This document shows positions 44,664-54,396 of a stretch of 64,000 bases of DNA, in pieces (position 1 is the stretch's first letter; each line of letters begins with the position of its first letter). The notes below the pieces were generated by a model. That model saw only the letters and a list, made by a program, of their open reading frames with translations. It ran no database searches and had not been told where the DNA came from. Origin of the DNA: Streptomyces sp. MST-110588. GTDB lineage: Bacteria > Actinomycetota > Actinomycetes > Streptomycetales > Streptomycetaceae. The stretch is from the NCBI RefSeq assembly GCF_022695595.1, contig NZ_CP074380.1, positions 2,907,501 through 2,971,500 of the forward strand, read 5' to 3'. A program made the position numbers and the translations under genes.

Positions 44664-45947
44664 ATGAACCGACTCCGCCGCGGCGCCGTCGCCGCACTCG
44701 CCGCCCTCGCGCTGCCACTGGCCTCGGCCGGCGCCGCATCCGCCGCCTCCCCCGCCCTGCCTTCCCCCGACCTGCCTCCCTCCGCTCGCCTCCTGTCACC
44801 CGGCTTTGCGTCCACGCAGCCCCCCGGCGACGTCCGCCTCGCGCTGCCCCGCCCCACCGGCCCGTACGCCGTCGGCCGGGAAACCCTGCATCTGACCGAC
44901 CGCCACCGCAAGGACCCCTGGGTCCCCTCCGCTTCCGCCCGGGAGCTGATGGTGTCGATGTATTACCCGGCACGGCCCGGCACCGGCCGCCCGGCCGCGT
45001 ACATGACCACCGAGGAGGCCCGGCTGCTGCTCCAGGGCTCCGGACGCGCCACAGGCGGACGCGCCGCGGACTCCGGACGTACTCAGGAGCCGTCCCCCGA
45101 GACGGTCGCCGGCACCCGCGTCCACGCGCGGACCGGCGCCCGGCCCGTGGCCGGACGGCACCCGCTGGTGGTGCTTTCGCCCGGCTTCACCATGAACCGC
45201 GCCACCCTCTCCCTGCTCGCGGAAGAGTTCTCCAGCCGGGGCCACGTCGTGGCGCTGGTCGACCACGCGTACGAGTCCGCCGGTACGTCCTTCCCGGGCG
45301 GACGCGTCCTGACCTGCGCGGCGTGCGCGAAGGTGAACGCGCAGCCCGACGAGGACGCCAAGCGGAAGGTCCTGGCCGACGTCGCGCGGGGCCGCGCCCA
45401 GGACGTCTCCTTCCTCCTGGACCGCCTGCTGGACCGGCGCCACCCCGCCTGGCGGTACGCCGGCACGGTCGACCCGCGGCGGATCGGCATGGCCGGCCAC
45501 TCCATCGGCGGCAACTCCGCCGCCACCGCGATGAGCGCCGACCACCGGATACGGGCCGGCGCCAATATGGACGGCACCTTCTTCACACCCGTCCCCGCCT
45601 CCGGGCTCGGCGACCGCCCCTTCCTCATGATCGGCACGGCGGCGGGCCACGCCCCCGGCGCCGGGGACACGAGCTGGGACGAGGGCTGGCGCGCGCTGCA
45701 CGGCTGGAAGCGCTGGCTGACCGTGGCCGGCTCCGGCCACTTCACCTTCACCGACCTGCCGGTCCTGGCCGAGCAGCTCGGGCCGGACGCGAACGACCCC
45801 TCGGTACCGCTGTCGGGGCGCCGCTCGGGCGAGATCACCGGCGGCTACCTCGGCGCGTTCTTCGACCGGCACCTGCGCGGCGTACCGCAGCCGCTGCTGG
45901 ACGGCCCCTCCCCGACCAACCCGGAGGTCACCTTCCACCGGCCGTAG
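44664..45947 (+). CDS. secreted alpha/beta hydrolase (PAF-acetylhydrolase-like)
   Basis: 427 residues. Signal peptide RLRRGAVAALAALALPLASAGAASA at the N-terminus. Nucleophile elbow MAGHSIGGNSA near residue 270, preceded by HPLVVLSPGFTMNRATLSLLAEEFSSRGHVVALVDH. A late GSGHFTFTDLPVL supplies the His. This arrangement matches the platelet-activating-factor acetylhydrolase/lipase-like family. Start ATG 44664 (GTG at 44658 also possible). Confidence 0.86.
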   Translation: MNRLRRGAVAALAALALPLASAGAASAASPALPSPDLPPSARLLSPGFASTQPPGDVRLALPRPTGPYAVGRETLHLTDRHRKDPWVPSASARELMVSMYYPARPGTGRPAAYMTTEEARLLLQGSGRATGGRAADSGRTQEPSPETVAGTRVHARTGARPVAGRHPLVVLSPGFTMNRATLSLLAEEFSSRGHVVALVDHAYESAGTSFPGGRVLTCAACAKVNAQPDEDAKRKVLADVARGRAQDVSFLLDRLLDRRHPAWRYAGTVDPRRIGMAGHSIGGNSAATAMSADHRIRAGANMDGTFFTPVPASGLGDRPFLMIGTAAGHAPGAGDTSWDEGWRALHGWKRWLTVAGSGHFTFTDLPVLAEQLGPDANDPSVPLSGRRSGEITGGYLGAFFDRHLRGVPQPLLDGPSPTNPEVTFHRP

Positions 45948-45994
45948 CAGCCGGGCCGGCCACACCCCTCCCTCTCCGCCCTCTCCGCTCTGTC

Positions 45995-46501
45995 CTAGTC
46001 CTGCTCCTCCAGCACCTTGTCCAAGAAGGCGTCCAGGTTGCCGGCCATACGGGCGATCCGCTCCTCCAGCGGCAGCGTCTCCTCGTAGCTCCCCGCCAGT
46101 TCGGACTTCTTCTTGCCGCGTACGTACAGCGAACACGCCAGGTCGGCGCAGATGTACGTACCCACGGTGTTGCCCTGGCGGCCCGCGGCCCCGGCCCTGC
46201 GGGCCGCCAGCAGGGCGACGCCGGAGCCGGGGTGCCCGGTCACACACAGCGAGCACACCGTCGTCTTGGTGAAGCTGCGCCGGACGCCCTGCGGCACCCG
46301 CAGCGTGACGCCCACCAGGCCGCCCTCGCGCGGCGCGACCAGATAGCTGCGGTCGGGCGCACCCGGGTCCCGCCACCCCAGGAAGTCCAGGTCCCGCCAC
46401 GGCATCGCGTCGAGCCCGGCCGGCAGGTTGATCCGCTTGGCCTCGCCCTTCGAGCAGTTCACGAAAGACGCTCGTATCTCGTTCTCATCGACCGCATCCA
46501 T
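45995..46501 (-). CDS. FBP (EF-G-binding, FusB-like) zinc-finger domain protein
   Basis: 168 residues. DENEIRASFVNCSKGEAKRINLP at the N-terminus, and a treble-clef zinc site formed by CSLC (near 83) and CADLAC (near 119). Members of this family include FusB-type proteins that bind EF-G and release it from the ribosome under fusidic acid. In Streptomyces their role is unproven. Convergent with the esterase gene. Confidence 0.82.
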   Translation of the reverse strand: MDAVDENEIRASFVNCSKGEAKRINLPAGLDAMPWRDLDFLGWRDPGAPDRSYLVAPREGGLVGVTLRVPQGVRRSFTKTTVCSLCVTGHPGSGVALLAARRAGAAGRQGNTVGTYICADLACSLYVRGKKKSELAGSYEETLPLEERIARMAGNLDAFLDKVLEEQD

Positions 46502-46600
46502 GGTCCGGAAGCTAACACTCCACTCCGTACCCCGTCGCCCGATTTATGCCCAGCCGGGGGCCTGCCGGGTGCGCCCGGACGAAACGGTCGTCCGCAGCGC

Positions 46601-46759
46601 TCAGCCCCAGGTCTGCGGCCCGACGGGGGTACGGCGCCTACGGCCCCGGGCGACGACCGCGGCGATGATCCCGGCCAGCGCCAGCAGCCCGAGGGCTCCG
46701 GCCCCATAGAGCCCGAACTGGCCACCATCATGAGCAAGGCAGCCCGGCCGGTCACGCAT
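46601..46759 (-). CDS. small membrane protein, 52 residues
   Basis: ATG at 46759 with GGGAG at a good distance upstream. The sequence MRDRPGCLAHDGGQFGLYGAG is followed by one span (ALGLLALAGIIAAVVARG) and a basic tail. Possibly a real small protein; no family recognised. Longer in-frame start at 46906 has no ribosome site. Confidence 0.45.
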   Translation of the reverse strand: MRDRPGCLAHDGGQFGLYGAGALGLLALAGIIAAVVARGRRRRTPVGPQTWG

Positions 46760-46917
46760 CGTCAACTCCCGCGTCGGTAAGAGCGTTGGGAGCATATTGA
46801 GGTTCTCGTGACCGTTGTGAAAGGTGGGTGAAGATCGTACAGTTGTGCTACTTCTGGCTCTGTGGGGGTCGTGTGCCCATGAATCCCTATGGAGTCGCTT
46901 CACCATGTGGGGGATAT

Positions 46918-47688
46918 ATGCGCAAGCGCGCCGCCATGACCGTTCTCACCGCCGCCGCAGCCGCTGCCGCGGCGGTCGGTCTCACCGCTCCGATGGCCCA
47001 CGCGGACGGCTACGGCGACACGAAGATCACCAAGGTGGTCGTCAACGGGGGCAAGCCGGTCGTCGTGGACGCCACGTCCGCCAAGAGCTTCACGGCGTCG
47101 GTCACGGCCACCGACAACTCGGGCATCAAGGGCATGGACACATTCCGGCTGGTGGGCCCCGAGGTCGCCTTCGCCAACCCGAGCGGCCCCGTCAAGTGCG
47201 TCAAGCAGAACGCCACCACCTCGACGTGCACCGCGAAGTTCATCATCGACCCGCGCGCCGACTTCTACGACAACAGCCCGGCGGGCAACTGGTACGTCGA
47301 CGCCTGGGTCCAGGCCAACGACGAGGACTTCTACGCCAGCGAGAAGGCGGGCTCCTTCAAGGTGCAGCGCGCCACGAAGGCCACCCCGGCCGATGCCACG
47401 CCGGAGCCGGTGAAGAAGGGCAAGGACATCACCGTCACGGGCAAACTGACGCGCGCCGACTGGACCGACCACAAGTTCCTCGGCCTGAAGGACCAGCAGG
47501 TCAAGCTGCAGTTCATGAAGAAGGGCGGCACCGCCTACGCCGACGTCAAGACAGTGAAGTCCGGCAACGGCGGCGCACTGAAGGCCACCGTCAAGGCGAC
47601 CGTGGACGGCTACTTCCGGTACGTCTACGCCGGCAACGCCACCACCGCCCCGGTCACCTCCGGCGCCGACCTGATCGACGTACGCTGA
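46918..47688 (+). CDS. secreted protein of unknown function, Ig-like
   Basis: 256 residues. ATG 46918 with GGGGGA upstream gives a Sec signal MRKRAAMTVLTAAAAAAAAVG ending AHADG. The mature part is beta-rich with repeated Thr/Val/Lys strands (TKVVVNGGKPVVVDA, KDITVTGKLTRADW) suggesting two immunoglobulin-like domains. No catalytic motif. Divergent from the small membrane protein with an AT-richer promoter region of about 150 bases. Confidence 0.8.
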   Translation: MRKRAAMTVLTAAAAAAAAVGLTAPMAHADGYGDTKITKVVVNGGKPVVVDATSAKSFTASVTATDNSGIKGMDTFRLVGPEVAFANPSGPVKCVKQNATTSTCTAKFIIDPRADFYDNSPAGNWYVDAWVQANDEDFYASEKAGSFKVQRATKATPADATPEPVKKGKDITVTGKLTRADWTDHKFLGLKDQQVKLQFMKKGGTAYADVKTVKSGNGGALKATVKATVDGYFRYVYAGNATTAPVTSGADLIDVR

Positions 47689-47728
47689 TCCGCCGACGCC
47701 CCATGCTTGACCACACCTGACTGATCAC

Positions 47729-47765
47729 GGCCCCGGCCCACCGCAACCACGGTGAGCCGGGGCCG
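47729..47765 (+). terminator. hairpin after the secreted protein gene
   Basis: CGGCCCCGGC at 47729 pairs with GCCGGGGCCG ending at 47765, with an extra CACC/GGTG pairing and a one-base bulge. Located 40 bases past the stop. Confidence 0.75.
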
Positions 47766-47792
47766 TGCGCATCCCAGGCCGGACCTCAGAGA

Positions 47793-47867
47793 CATATACG
47801 GCCTTCAGGGAGTAAACGGCATTCACCGTCGCATGCCGCCTTCATGGGCATATACGGCCTTCAGGGA
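47793..47867. repeat. two 19-bp direct repeats
   Basis: CATATACGGCCTTCAGGGA occurs at 47793-47811 and 47849-47867, spaced 56 bases. The second copy includes the stop codon of the SCO4848-like gene, so the first may be a duplicated gene end. Confidence 0.8.
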
Positions 47868-48130
47868 CGGCTCTCCGGGGACGGCCCGGCGGCGGCGCGG
47901 CGCAGGGCGCGTACGCCACGGAACCCGATGACGCCGATCACCGTCCCCAAGAGAAAGGACGTCACCGCGAGCAGCAGATGGACCCAGAAATAGGCTGTCG
48001 GGTTCCCCGCGTCGTCGAAAGCGAGACCGCTCCCGTCCTTCCACAGGTTTTTGACGAAAGTGATCCAGATGAACCAGCTCCAGACCCCGAAGGCGAGCAG
48101 GAACCAGGAGACGGGGCGAGAGAGCTTCAT
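47861..48130 (-). CDS. small membrane protein, SCO4848 family
   Basis: 89 residues from ATG 48130: MKLSRPVSWFLLAFGVWSWFIWITFVKNLW, then a second span (FWVHLLLAVTSFLLGTVIGVIGFRGV). Two-span protein recalled as the SCO4848 family, found next to the same carboxypeptidase in Streptomyces. Divergent from that gene. A longer frame to 48157 is possible. Function unknown. Confidence 0.8.
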   Translation of the reverse strand: MKLSRPVSWFLLAFGVWSWFIWITFVKNLWKDGSGLAFDDAGNPTAYFWVHLLLAVTSFLLGTVIGVIGFRGVRALRRAAAGPSPESRP

Positions 48131-48230
48131 GAAGTCCAGTATGGGCAGGGACTCCATCCGGCCGTCGGCAGGGGCACTCTTCCGTGGGGCGCTGTTCGGG
48201 GGCCGTGCGGCGGCGGGTACGTTCACCCAC

Positions 48231-49655
48231 GTGCCGACGACTTTTTCCGGGTCACCCAGCGCTTCGCCTGGATCCCTCTCCGTACCTTCCGCCGCGCCTG
48301 CCGCTTCCCGTACCGCCGCCGGTGCCGCCTCGCGTGCGGCGGGCCGTACGGGGGTCCGTACGGCCGCGGCGGTGGCCTCCGCCGCGCTGCTGCTGTCGCT
48401 CGCGCCGGTCGGCAGCGCCTATGCCGCGCCCGGCCCGCACGGCAGGAAGGACGACAAGAACAGCGACCAGCCCAAGGAGCCGGCGCCGCCCGCCACGATG
48501 TCCCAGGTCGGCGGTGACCGGCTGAGCCGTCCCGGCACGCAGGTGCAACTGAAGGACGGCGCCCCCAAGCTGCCCTCCGGGCTCACGGGGCGTTCCTGGA
48601 TCGTCTCCGACGCGGAGTCCGGCAAGGTCCTGGCCGCGCACAACGCCCACTGGCCGCTCCCGCCGGCCAGCACGCTGAAGATGCTCTTCGCCGACACGGT
48701 GCTGCCGAAGTTCCCCAAGGACCAGAAGTACAAGGTCAAGTCCTCCGACCTGATGGGCATGGGTGAGGGCAGCAGCCTGGTCGGCATCAAGGAGAACCTC
48801 ACCTACACCGTCCACGACCTGTGGCTGGGTGTCTTCCTGCGCTCGGGGAACGATGCGGTGCACACGCTGTCCGCCATGAACGGCGGGACCGCCCAGACCG
48901 TCAAGCAGATGCAGGAGCACGCCCACGAGCTGAACGCCGGGGACACCCACGTCGTCACCCCGGACGGCTACGACGCGCCGGGGCAGGTCTCCAGTGCGTA
49001 CGACCTGAGCCTGTTCGCCCGCGCCGGGCTGCGGAACGCCGACTTCCGGGAGTACTGCTCGACGGCCGTCGCGAAGTTCCCGGGCGAGATGAAGAAGAGC
49101 AAGGGGAAGGACAAAGACAAAGGGAAGGACAAGGACAAGGGCAAGGGCGAGGACAAGGGCGAGGACAAGGGCAAGGGCAGCGGGGAGGAGGCGGAGCGGG
49201 ACTTCTTCGGCATTCAGAACACCAACCGGCTGCTCACCGGTGACTACGACATCAAGCGGTACGACGGCATCGCGGGCGTGAAGAACGGCTCGACCACCAA
49301 CGCCGGCTCCACCTTCACCGGCTACGCCCAGCGCGGCGGGCGAAAGCTGCTGGTCACGGTCATGAACCCGGCGAAGAAGGAGCACAACGAGGCGTACCGG
49401 GAGACCGCCAAGCTCTTCGACTGGGGCTTCGCCGCGGCCGACAAGGTCGAACCGGTCGGCCGGCTCGTCGACAGCAGGACGCAGCAGCGGGAGGCGGCGG
49501 CTGCCAAGGCCCGCGCCGAGCATGCCCAGGCTTCGCTGAAGACCTCGGCCGCGGGAACCGGCTGGCTGTGGCCCGCGGCGGGGATCACGGCCGGTGTACT
49601 GGCCCTCCTGGGCGCGGTGACGCTGGTCGTACGGCGTCGGCGGCAGGCTTCGTAG
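48231..49655 (+). CDS. D-alanyl-D-alanine carboxypeptidase (DacC/PBP5 type), membrane anchored
   Basis: Serine peptidase that trims pentapeptide stems in the wall. From GTG 48231 the leader contains VRTAAAVASAALLLSLAPVGSAYA. Active-site motifs: STLK (SxxK) in PPASTLKML, SGN (SxN) in LRSGNDAV and KNG in AGVKNGSTT, a KTG variant. A Lys/Asp repeat insert (KGKDKDKGKDKDKGKG) lies between the second and third motifs. The C-terminus is a membrane anchor (GWLWPAAGITAGVLALLGAVTLVV-RRRR). Start not certain: an ATG at 48141 in frame overlaps the divergent gene. Its last 71 bases overlap the convergent brkB-like gene. Confidence 0.88.
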   Translation: MPTTFSGSPSASPGSLSVPSAAPAASRTAAGAASRAAGRTGVRTAAAVASAALLLSLAPVGSAYAAPGPHGRKDDKNSDQPKEPAPPATMSQVGGDRLSRPGTQVQLKDGAPKLPSGLTGRSWIVSDAESGKVLAAHNAHWPLPPASTLKMLFADTVLPKFPKDQKYKVKSSDLMGMGEGSSLVGIKENLTYTVHDLWLGVFLRSGNDAVHTLSAMNGGTAQTVKQMQEHAHELNAGDTHVVTPDGYDAPGQVSSAYDLSLFARAGLRNADFREYCSTAVAKFPGEMKKSKGKDKDKGKDKDKGKGEDKGEDKGKGSGEEAERDFFGIQNTNRLLTGDYDIKRYDGIAGVKNGSTTNAGSTFTGYAQRGGRKLLVTVMNPAKKEHNEAYRETAKLFDWGFAAADKVEPVGRLVDSRTQQREAAAAKARAEHAQASLKTSAAGTGWLWPAAGITAGVLALLGAVTLVVRRRRQAS

Positions 49656-50574
49656 TCGGATCGTCGGCGGGCTTCGTGACCGGATCAGCGGGCTTTGCGG
49701 CGGTGGTATCGGGCAGGTCTGCGGAAGCGGGCTTCTGGGTGGCCGTCCACGCGGCGCAGAAGACGACCAGCTTGGCCGTGAAGTTGATCCACAGCAGCAG
49801 GGCGATGGGCGTGCCGAAGGCGCCGTACATGCTCTTCGCCGCCACGCCCTGCAGATAGCCGCTGAGCAGCAGCTTCAGCAGCTCGAAGCCGATCGCTCCC
49901 ATGAAGCTGGCCACGACGACGGCCCGGCGGCCCGGATGGGCCCCGGGCAGCCTGGTCAGGACGTACGCCAGCATCAGGAAGTCCGCGAGTACGGCGATGC
50001 AGAAGCCCGCGGCGGACAGCAGGACGCTGCCGGCGCCCCCCTCCGGCAGGCCGATCGCGTCGGCGGCCCTGCCCACGGCGGACGACGCGAAGGTCGAACA
50101 GGCCAGCGAGAGCAGCGCCACCCCGCCGAGCCCGAACAGCAGGGCGCCGTCCTTGAGCTTGGCGAGGAAGGGGTTGCGCTCCTCGTCGTCCTTCTCCCAT
50201 ACGGCGCGCAGGCAGTCGCGCAGCGCCTCGATCCAGCCGAAGCCGGTGAACAGCAGCGCGGCACCGGCGATCAGCCCGACGGTGCCGGCGTTGTCGACGA
50301 GTCCGGCGAGGTCGAGCTGACCGGAGATGCCGGGGATCTGGGCCGCGAATGCCTTTTCGAGGTCGTGCAACCGCTGCTCGCTCAGGAGGGCGGCGCCGAT
50401 GGCCGCGGCGACCGTCAGCAGCGGGAAGAGCGCGATGAAGCTGGTGAAGGTGATGGCGGCGGCCAGCCTGGTCCAGTGCACGCGCTGCATGCGCTCCTGC
50501 GCCCGCCACAGGTGGGTCCTCATCAGCCACGTCACGGCCGGGCCGATCACCGGCAGCCTGCTCAACCAGTCCAT
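49585..50574 (-). CDS. YihY/BrkB family inner membrane protein
   Basis: 329 residues with six to seven spans: RLAAAITFTSFIALFPLLTVAAAIGAALLSE, GTVGLIAGAALLFTGFGWIEALRDCLRAVW and the final MYGAFGTPIALLLWINFTAKLVVFCAAW. The tail is Pro/Ala/Asp/Lys-rich. Family members were once called RNase BN; their function is unclear. Convergent overlap of 71 bases with the carboxypeptidase gene. Confidence 0.9.
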   Translation of the reverse strand: MDWLSRLPVIGPAVTWLMRTHLWRAQERMQRVHWTRLAAAITFTSFIALFPLLTVAAAIGAALLSEQRLHDLEKAFAAQIPGISGQLDLAGLVDNAGTVGLIAGAALLFTGFGWIEALRDCLRAVWEKDDEERNPFLAKLKDGALLFGLGGVALLSLACSTFASSAVGRAADAIGLPEGGAGSVLLSAAGFCIAVLADFLMLAYVLTRLPGAHPGRRAVVVASFMGAIGFELLKLLLSGYLQGVAAKSMYGAFGTPIALLLWINFTAKLVVFCAAWTATQKPASADLPDTTAAKPADPVTKPADDPTTKPAADAVRPASPRPGGPVHRP

Positions 50575-50670
50575 GAGCTGCGACTACCCCGTTGCGGCGG
50601 CCGTCATCGCGGGAGGTGGTTCGTCACCCTCCTGTTGTCGCTCTCCTGGCGGAACGCCGCGTACGGGGGC

Positions 50671-50718
50671 GGCTCAGCGGGACGGCGCGGGCGCGGCTCA
50701 GCGGGACGGCGCGGGCGG
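50671..50718. repeat. two 24-bp tandem repeats
   Basis: Two copies of a unit beginning GGCTCAGCGGGACGGCGC (50671-50694 and 50695-50718) differ only at the last base. The second copy spans the stop codon of the RNA ligase-like gene. Confidence 0.8.
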
Positions 50719-51279
50719 GCAGGACAGGTCCGCCTGGCGCGGAACACCGTCCACCGGGTCCCCGAAGGGATACTCCCGCTCCAGGCGCCACACCCCGTCC
50801 GCGCCCTGCTCGTAGAGCGCGAAGCCGTCGATCGTCCAGGCGGCCTCGAAGTCCTTCAGCTCCGTGTAGGCGCGGTCCATGGCCTCCTCGGAGATGCCGT
50901 GGGCCACCGTCACATGCGGGTGGTACGGGAACTGGAGCTCCCGCGCACAGGGCCCGGACGCGGCCCGTACCCGCTCCTGAAGCACGGCACACTCCGCGTC
51001 GCCCTCGACGACCTTGACGAAGACGACCGGGGACAGCGGCCGGAAGGTATCGGTGCCCTCCAGGCGCAGGCGGAAGGGGCGGAAGGAGGCCGCGACCTCG
51101 GCGAGGTGCTCCTCGATGCCGGGCAGGTCCACCGCCCGGGCCTCGGTCGGCGGGAGGAGGGTGATGTGCGTGGGGATGGCGTGTGCGGCCGGATCCCCGA
51201 AGCCCGTGCGCTGCCCCTGAAGGAAGCTGCCGTACGGCTCCGGGACCGCGATCGAAACGCCCAGCGTTACGGTCCCCAC
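50698..51279 (-). CDS. 2'-5' RNA ligase family protein (cyclic phosphodiesterase-like)
   Basis: 193 residues with the two HxT motifs of the 2H phosphoesterase superfamily: HITLLPP near residue 39 and HVTVAHG near residue 122. Hydrolyses or ligates 2',5' RNA-type bonds in characterised relatives; the role in Streptomyces is unclear. GTG/ATG start at 51279 with GGGAG upstream. Confidence 0.85.
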   Translation of the reverse strand: MGTVTLGVSIAVPEPYGSFLQGQRTGFGDPAAHAIPTHITLLPPTEARAVDLPGIEEHLAEVAASFRPFRLRLEGTDTFRPLSPVVFVKVVEGDAECAVLQERVRAASGPCARELQFPYHPHVTVAHGISEEAMDRAYTELKDFEAAWTIDGFALYEQGADGVWRLEREYPFGDPVDGVPRQADLSCPPAPSR

Positions 51280-51626
51280 TGCGTTCTCCCTCCTGATGTC
51301 CCTTATGCCGCTGTTCTACTGTTCTACTGCTCTGCTGTTCTGCTCTTCCGCTTGCCGCGCTGCCGCTATGTCGTCCGTTCTGTCCCTGTTGTACCGGTGC
51401 ACCCGGCCGTCCCCGTGTCTCCGGCCGTGTTCCCGCTTATCAGTGTGCCGGGTCCGTCCCACTCGCGGGCGGCGACCAGGGTCCTGTTACGGAGGGGCCG
51501 GGCGGCCCTCCCGTACCGGGACCCGTGGCCGCCCCCGGGCACCCCCGGCCGGCTGCCGCCGCCGAGCGCCGACAGCCGGCACCGGGAAGCCGGAAGGCCG
51601 GAAGCCAGAAGACCGGAGACCGGACC
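51280..51626. other. intergenic region without a gene
   Basis: Between the RNA ligase-like gene and trpS on the same strand. Contains a TGTTCTAC/TGCTCTGC pyrimidine-rich repeat near 51310-51345 and a GAAGCCGGAAGGCCGG repeat near 51580. No gene seen. Confidence 0.6.
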
Positions 51627-53041
<1,415 letters not shown>

Positions 53042-54250
53042 GTGACGTCCACGGAACACAGCATCGCCGCCGCCGAAGCCCACAGCGCGCACAATTACCA
53101 CCCCCTCCCCGTCGTCGTGGCCTCGGCCGACGGCGCCTGGATGACCGATGTGGAGGGCCGCCGCTATCTGGACATGCTGGCCGGTTACTCCGCGCTCAAC
53201 TTCGGGCACCGCAACCGCCGGTTGACCGACGCGGCCAAGGCGCAGCTCGAACGGGTCACGCTCACCTCGCGCGCCTTCCACCACGACCGGTTCGGCGACT
53301 TCTGCGCACAGCTCGCCGAGCTGTGCGGCAAGGAGATGGTGCTGCCGATGAACACGGGCGCGGAGGCCGTGGAGACGGCCGTCAAGACGGCCCGCAAGTG
53401 GGGCTACCGCGTCAAGGGCGTGCCGGACGGCCGGGCGAAGATCGTCGTCGCGGAGAACAACTTCCACGGCCGTACGACGACCATCGTCTCCTTCTCCACC
53501 GACCCCGAGGCCCGCGCGGACTACGGTCCGTACACCCCCGGCTTCGAGATCGTCCCGTACGGGGACCTCGACGCGCTGACCGCCGCCGTGGACGAGAACA
53601 CCGTCGCGGTGCTGCTGGAGCCGATCCAGGGCGAGGCGGGTGTGCTGATGCCGCCGCCCGGCTATCTGGCGGGCGTACGGGAGTTGACGCGGGAACGCGG
53701 TGTGCTGTTCATCGCCGACGAGATCCAGTCGGGCCTGGGGCGTACGGGGCGTACCTTCGCCTGCGAGCACGAGGGCGTCGTACCGGACATGTACGTCCTG
53801 GGGAAGGCGCTGGGCGGCGGGGTCGTACCGGTCTCGGCGGTGGCCGCCTCGCGCGAGGTGCTGGGCCTGTACCGGCCCGGCGAGCACGGCTCCACCTTCG
53901 GCGGGAACCCGCTGGCCTGCGCGGTGGCGCTGGAGGTGATCGCGATGCTGCGGACCGGCGAGTTCCAGCAGCGGGCGACGGAGCTGGGCGACCACCTGCA
54001 CAGCGAACTGGGGCTGCTGGCGGGCGGCGGCGCGGTGGACGCGGTGCGCGGGCGCGGCCTGTGGGCGGGCGTGGACATCAATCCCGCGCACGGCACCGGC
54101 CGGGAGATCTCCGAGAAGCTGATGGCCCACGGGGTACTGGTCAAGGACACCCACGGCAGCACGATCCGCCTCGCGCCGCCGCTGGTGATCAGCAAGGAGG
54201 ACCTGGACTGGGGCCTGGACCAGCTCCGTACGGTCCTGGGCGCGGGCTGA
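53042..54250 (+). CDS. rocD: ornithine--oxo-acid transaminase
   Basis: PLP enzyme converting ornithine and 2-oxoglutarate to glutamate semialdehyde and glutamate. 402 residues: NYHPLPVVVASADGAWMTDVEGRRYLDMLAGYSALNFGHRN, NTGAEAVETAVKTARKWGY, PIQGEAGVLMPPPGYL, IADEIQSGLGRTGRTFACEHEGVVPDM and the PLP lysine in VLGKALGGGVVPVSA. GTG start at 53042 behind CGGAGTCAAC. Followed by a terminator. Confidence 0.93.
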   Translation: MTSTEHSIAAAEAHSAHNYHPLPVVVASADGAWMTDVEGRRYLDMLAGYSALNFGHRNRRLTDAAKAQLERVTLTSRAFHHDRFGDFCAQLAELCGKEMVLPMNTGAEAVETAVKTARKWGYRVKGVPDGRAKIVVAENNFHGRTTTIVSFSTDPEARADYGPYTPGFEIVPYGDLDALTAAVDENTVAVLLEPIQGEAGVLMPPPGYLAGVRELTRERGVLFIADEIQSGLGRTGRTFACEHEGVVPDMYVLGKALGGGVVPVSAVAASREVLGLYRPGEHGSTFGGNPLACAVALEVIAMLRTGEFQQRATELGDHLHSELGLLAGGGAVDAVRGRGLWAGVDINPAHGTGREISEKLMAHGVLVKDTHGSTIRLAPPLVISKEDLDWGLDQLRTVLGAG

Positions 54251-54349
54251 CGCGCACCTCGCTGACGCGCCGCCGGACCTCGCGCGCGGCTCGCTGCCGC
54301 GCGGGAACGGGTCAGGGCCGTACGGGCGCGGGACTGTGTGCCGTACGGA

Positions 54350-54380
54350 CGCGGGGCCGGGAGGAACCTCCGGCCCCGCG
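54350..54380. terminator. hairpin between convergent rocD and ygiC-like genes
   Basis: CGCGGGGCCGG at 54350-54360 pairs with CCGGCCCCGCG ending at 54380, extended by GAGG/CCTC with one bulged G. Bidirectional position. Confidence 0.75.
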
Positions 54381-54396
54381 CCGACGGCTCAAAGGA

